This document shows, one piece after another, positions 61,847-64,000 of a stretch of DNA of 64,000 bases. The stretch is taken from NCBI GenBank assembly GCA_964569015.1, contig CAZMSN010000004.1, forward strand, positions 20,808 through 84,807, written 5' to 3'. Position numbers and translations under genes: made by a program. Each line of letters opens with the position of its first letter. Position 1 is the first letter of the stretch. Below the pieces are notes generated by a model that searched no databases, was not told the origin of the DNA, and saw only the letters and a program-made list of their open reading frames with translations. This stretch comes from CAYQEC01 sp964569015 (GTDB lineage: Bacteria > Actinomycetota > Acidimicrobiia > Spongiisociales > UBA5794).

Positions 61847-63019
61847 ATGGATTTTCGCCGAATCGGCAACCTGCCCCCATACGTGTTCGCCCAGGTCGAT
61901 CGCCTCAAACTCGAGGCGCGGCGAGCCGGTGAGGACATCGTCGATCTCGGGTTCGGCAATCCGAACATTCCGACAGCCGACGTCGTCGTCGACAAGCTCA
62001 TCGAGGCCGCCCGCAATGGGCGCAACCACCGCTACTCGTCGTCACGGGGAATTCCCAACCTGCGCAAGGCGATCGCCGACCGCTACCGGCGCCGCTTCGG
62101 CGTTGAGATCGACCCCGAGACGGAGGCGATCACCACCATCGGCGCCAAGGAGGGCCTGGCGCATCTGATGTGGGCGCTCGTGCAGCCCGGAGACGTTGCG
62201 CTCGTCCCGGAACCGTCATACCCGATCCACATCTACGCGGCGGCGCTGGCGGGGGCAGAGGTGCGCCGGGTGCAGGTGGCGCCGGATTCCGACTACTTCG
62301 CCAGGCTCAACGAGTCGTTCCTCGATTCGTGGCCGCGGCCGCGGGTCGTCGTGGTGTCCTTTCCCCACAACCCGACCACGATGACCGTCGAATACGAGTT
62401 CTTCGAGCGCCTCGTCGGTTTCGCCAAGGAGCACTCGGTGATGCTGGTGCATGATTTTGCTTACGCCGACATCACCTTCGACGGCTACGAGGCGCCCAGC
62501 CTGCTTCAGGTTCCGGGGGCCAAGGACGTCGGCGTCGAGCTGTACACCCTCACCAAGAGCCACTCGATGGCCGGCTGGCGGGTCGGATTCGTCGTCGGCA
62601 ACCCCGAGATGGTGGAGGCGCTCGCCAAGCTCAAGTCCTACCTCGACTACGGGACGTTCCAGCCGATCCAGATCGCCTCGATCGTGGCGCTCAATGAAGG
62701 GGACGAGCACGTCGGCCGTGTGCAGGAGATCTACCGCAAGCGGCGGGACACCCTCGTCGACGGCCTCAACCGCGCCGGATGGGAGGTGCCGAAGCCGTTG
62801 GGCACCATGTTCGTGTGGGCTTCTATCCCCGAGGAGTACCGGTCGATGGGCTCAATCGACTTCGCCGTGCGTCTGCTGGAGGAGGCGAAGGTTGCCGTCA
62901 GTCCCGGCATCGGCTTCGGCCCCAGCGGCGAGGGCCATGTGCGCTTCGCACTCGTGGAGAACGACCATCGCATCTCCCAAGCGGTGCGGGGGATCCGCAG
63001 GACGCTCAGCGGATCCTGA
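61847..63019 (+). CDS. AlaC-like class I/II aminotransferase
   Basis: A 390-residue PLP enzyme. It starts FRRIGNLPPYVFAQVDRLKLEARRAGEDIVDLGFGNPN as in AlaC-type alanine transaminases. SFPHNPTTMTV contacts PLP, HDFAYADI holds the Asp-Tyr pair, and the PLP lysine is in TLTKSHSMAGWRVGF. C-terminal GHVRFALVEN provides the carboxylate-binding Arg. GAGGAGG lies 5 nt before the ATG. Best guess is glutamate-pyruvate transaminase; LL-diaminopimelate aminotransferase is a less likely alternative. Confidence 0.88.
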   Translation: MDFRRIGNLPPYVFAQVDRLKLEARRAGEDIVDLGFGNPNIPTADVVVDKLIEAARNGRNHRYSSSRGIPNLRKAIADRYRRRFGVEIDPETEAITTIGAKEGLAHLMWALVQPGDVALVPEPSYPIHIYAAALAGAEVRRVQVAPDSDYFARLNESFLDSWPRPRVVVVSFPHNPTTMTVEYEFFERLVGFAKEHSVMLVHDFAYADITFDGYEAPSLLQVPGAKDVGVELYTLTKSHSMAGWRVGFVVGNPEMVEALAKLKSYLDYGTFQPIQIASIVALNEGDEHVGRVQEIYRKRRDTLVDGLNRAGWEVPKPLGTMFVWASIPEEYRSMGSIDFAVRLLEEAKVAVSPGIGFGPSGEGHVRFALVENDHRISQAVRGIRRTLSGS

Positions 63020-63084
63020 GCGGCGACGCCGCTGTCCCACGGTAGCTTCCACCCGACATCGCCGGTGAATGTCTCAGCCGTCCT

Positions 63085-64000
63085 CTAGGAACGAGCGCTC
63101 CGCCGCCGCCTCACGGTCACCAGGGCGGTGCCGGAGAGCACGGCGGCGGCCACCACTGCGATGATGGCGACGACGGGCATCGTTCGGCCCGACGGCTCGT
63201 CGCCGGTCGGGGCATCGGCCACGGTGATCACGGGCAGCTCGATGGCATCGGTGGCGCCTTCCGCCACCGGCTCCACCAAGACCGGCATTGGTCCCACGGT
63301 CATGTTCGGACCGGGCGCCTCGGTGGTTTCCCCCGAGAGGTGGTGGACGCGGGCCCCGTCCCAGGTCGTGGGAAGGGTGAGCGTCTCGGTATCGCTCGTA
63401 CTCCATACGATCCAGGCCGCCGCCGCGCCGGTTCGCTCCAGCTCGATCGACCACAGGGGCCCGGACACGGCGCCGCCGACCATGTGGGCTCCGGTGAGCC
63501 ACTCGGCCGTCTGGCGGTAAGCGATTCCGGCAGGCGTGATGCCGGCGTAGTCGTCGGGCGTCTCCGACTCGCTGAGGGCGACGAAGCGGCGGCTGCGGTC
63601 CTCGTAGATGTCCCAGGCGTACCAGTTGAAGTTCTCGACGCCCGATGCCCATTGCACGATCAGGGCGCGAGCGGTCGCGCCGGACGCGGTGTCGTCGTCG
63701 AGCACCATGCCCAGGTCGTAGGCGACCGCTCCCTCGGTGTTCCACAGCGGGGCGTCGCCCATGCCGTGGGCGGCGGCGGCGTCCCGATAGCCGACGATGA
63801 GCGGCACGCTGTCCTCGGGGCGCAGCGACGGGTACTCGTGGAAGGCGAGGACGTCCACGTACTCCCCGCCGCCGGAGGCGAGGAACTCCTCGAACCGGTT
63901 CACGGTGGTGAAGTCGGGGGCGATCACGACGTTGCCGGGGTCGGTGGCCCGCAGCTCCTCGGAGGCGATCCGGGTCAGCTCGACGAGCTCGTCCATGGAT
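63085..64000 (-). CDS. glycosidase-like surface protein with C-terminal membrane anchor (5' end outside window)
   Basis: The frame is open to the window edge, so the N-terminus is missing; the first ATG inside is at 63996. The visible ~305 residues contain the end of a (beta/alpha)8 glycosidase-like domain: YVDVLAFHEYPSLRPED and PLWNTEGAVAYDLG, where the Glu of NTEG is in the position of a retaining nucleophile, and NFNWYAWDIYEDR. A beta-sandwich follows, then a transmembrane helix (about 272-292) and a basic tail RRRRSARS. It would display the enzyme outside the cell. The exact family (GH5/GH39/GH42-like clan) cannot be settled. Confidence 0.72.
   Translation of the reverse strand, partial: SMDELVELTRIASEELRATDPGNVVIAPDFTTVNRFEEFLASGGGEYVDVLAFHEYPSLRPEDSVPLIVGYRDAAAAHGMGDAPLWNTEGAVAYDLGMVLDDDTASGATARALIVQWASGVENFNWYAWDIYEDRSRRFVALSESETPDDYAGITPAGIAYRQTAEWLTGAHMVGGAVSGPLWSIELERTGAAAAWIVWSTSDTETLTLPTTWDGARVHHLSGETTEAPGPNMTVGPMPVLVEPVAEGATDAIELPVITVADAPTGDEPSGRTMPVVAIIAVVAAAVLSGTALVTVRRRRSARS

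Overview
The window is dense, high-GC DNA with short intergenic gaps and many GTG starts and 4-bp ATGA/GTGA stop-start overlaps. It looks like a Gram-positive actinobacterium. The gene content agrees: a Cdc48-like actinobacterial AAA protein, a DnaQ/UvrC fusion nuclease, an ArsA ATPase with an HSP20-like tail, a DUF5667-type protein beside an ECF sigma factor, a hisB that lacks the phosphatase domain, and leader-peptide control of ilv/leu genes. Class Acidimicrobiia or a relative is an inference only. A run of 100 N at 54319-54418, flanked by identical 55-bp ends, shows that this is a scaffold from a draft or metagenome assembly.

Layout. 1-9.9 kb (+): an ABC-2 exporter (first gene cut by the window edge) coupled to a MoxR/DUF58/BatA-like/VWA envelope cluster; one membrane protein carries a (Gly-Gln)16 tract. 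10-16.8 kb: a compact histidine operon on the minus strand (TrpR-superfamily regulator, hisG, D, C, B, H, F, IE), with hisA divergent from the same short control region. 16.9-21 kb: the Cdc48-like ATPase, the DEDDh exonuclease/GIY-YIG fusion and small zinc-ribbon genes. 21-26.2 kb (-): septum-formation-like protein, OSBS-like enolase, TPM-domain membrane protein, SpoU-type RNA methyltransferase; then AlkA-like glycosylase (+). 27-33.2 kb (-): gltD and gltB. 33.4-36.7 kb (-): a NatAB-type exporter and an archaeal-type S-adenosylmethionine synthetase. 36.8-40.3 kb (-): three-subunit proton-translocating transhydrogenase and a nitroreductase. 40.6-44.6 kb (-): DapA-family aldolase, 6-phosphogluconate dehydrogenase, secreted M1 peptidase. 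44.7-50.9 kb (-): ilvB-ilvN-ilvC-leuA-leuB with two leader peptides. 50.9-54.7 kb: NYN protein, small Cys protein, and an ECF sigma/DUF5667/secreted repeat-protein module interrupted by the gap. 54.7-63 kb (+): queG, phosphoesterase, methyltransferase, SRPBCC protein, ArsA ATPase, ROK sugar kinase, DUF1232 and LiaF-like membrane proteins, AlaC-like aminotransferase. The last gene (-) is a partial glycosidase-like surface protein.

The main theme is amino-acid metabolism (His, Glu, Ile/Val/Leu) and NADPH supply (gnd, pnt), interleaved with cell-envelope functions. The most informative non-coding signals are the ilvB attenuator (Ile/Leu/Val leader peptide plus intrinsic terminator), a Leu-rich leader peptide that begins on the ilvC stop codon ahead of leuA, an 18-bp inverted repeat upstream of the NatAB operon, and repeated TAnnnT boxes 7-9 nt before start codons that suggest leaderless mRNAs. 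No tRNA, rRNA, CRISPR array, insertion sequence or prophage was seen.
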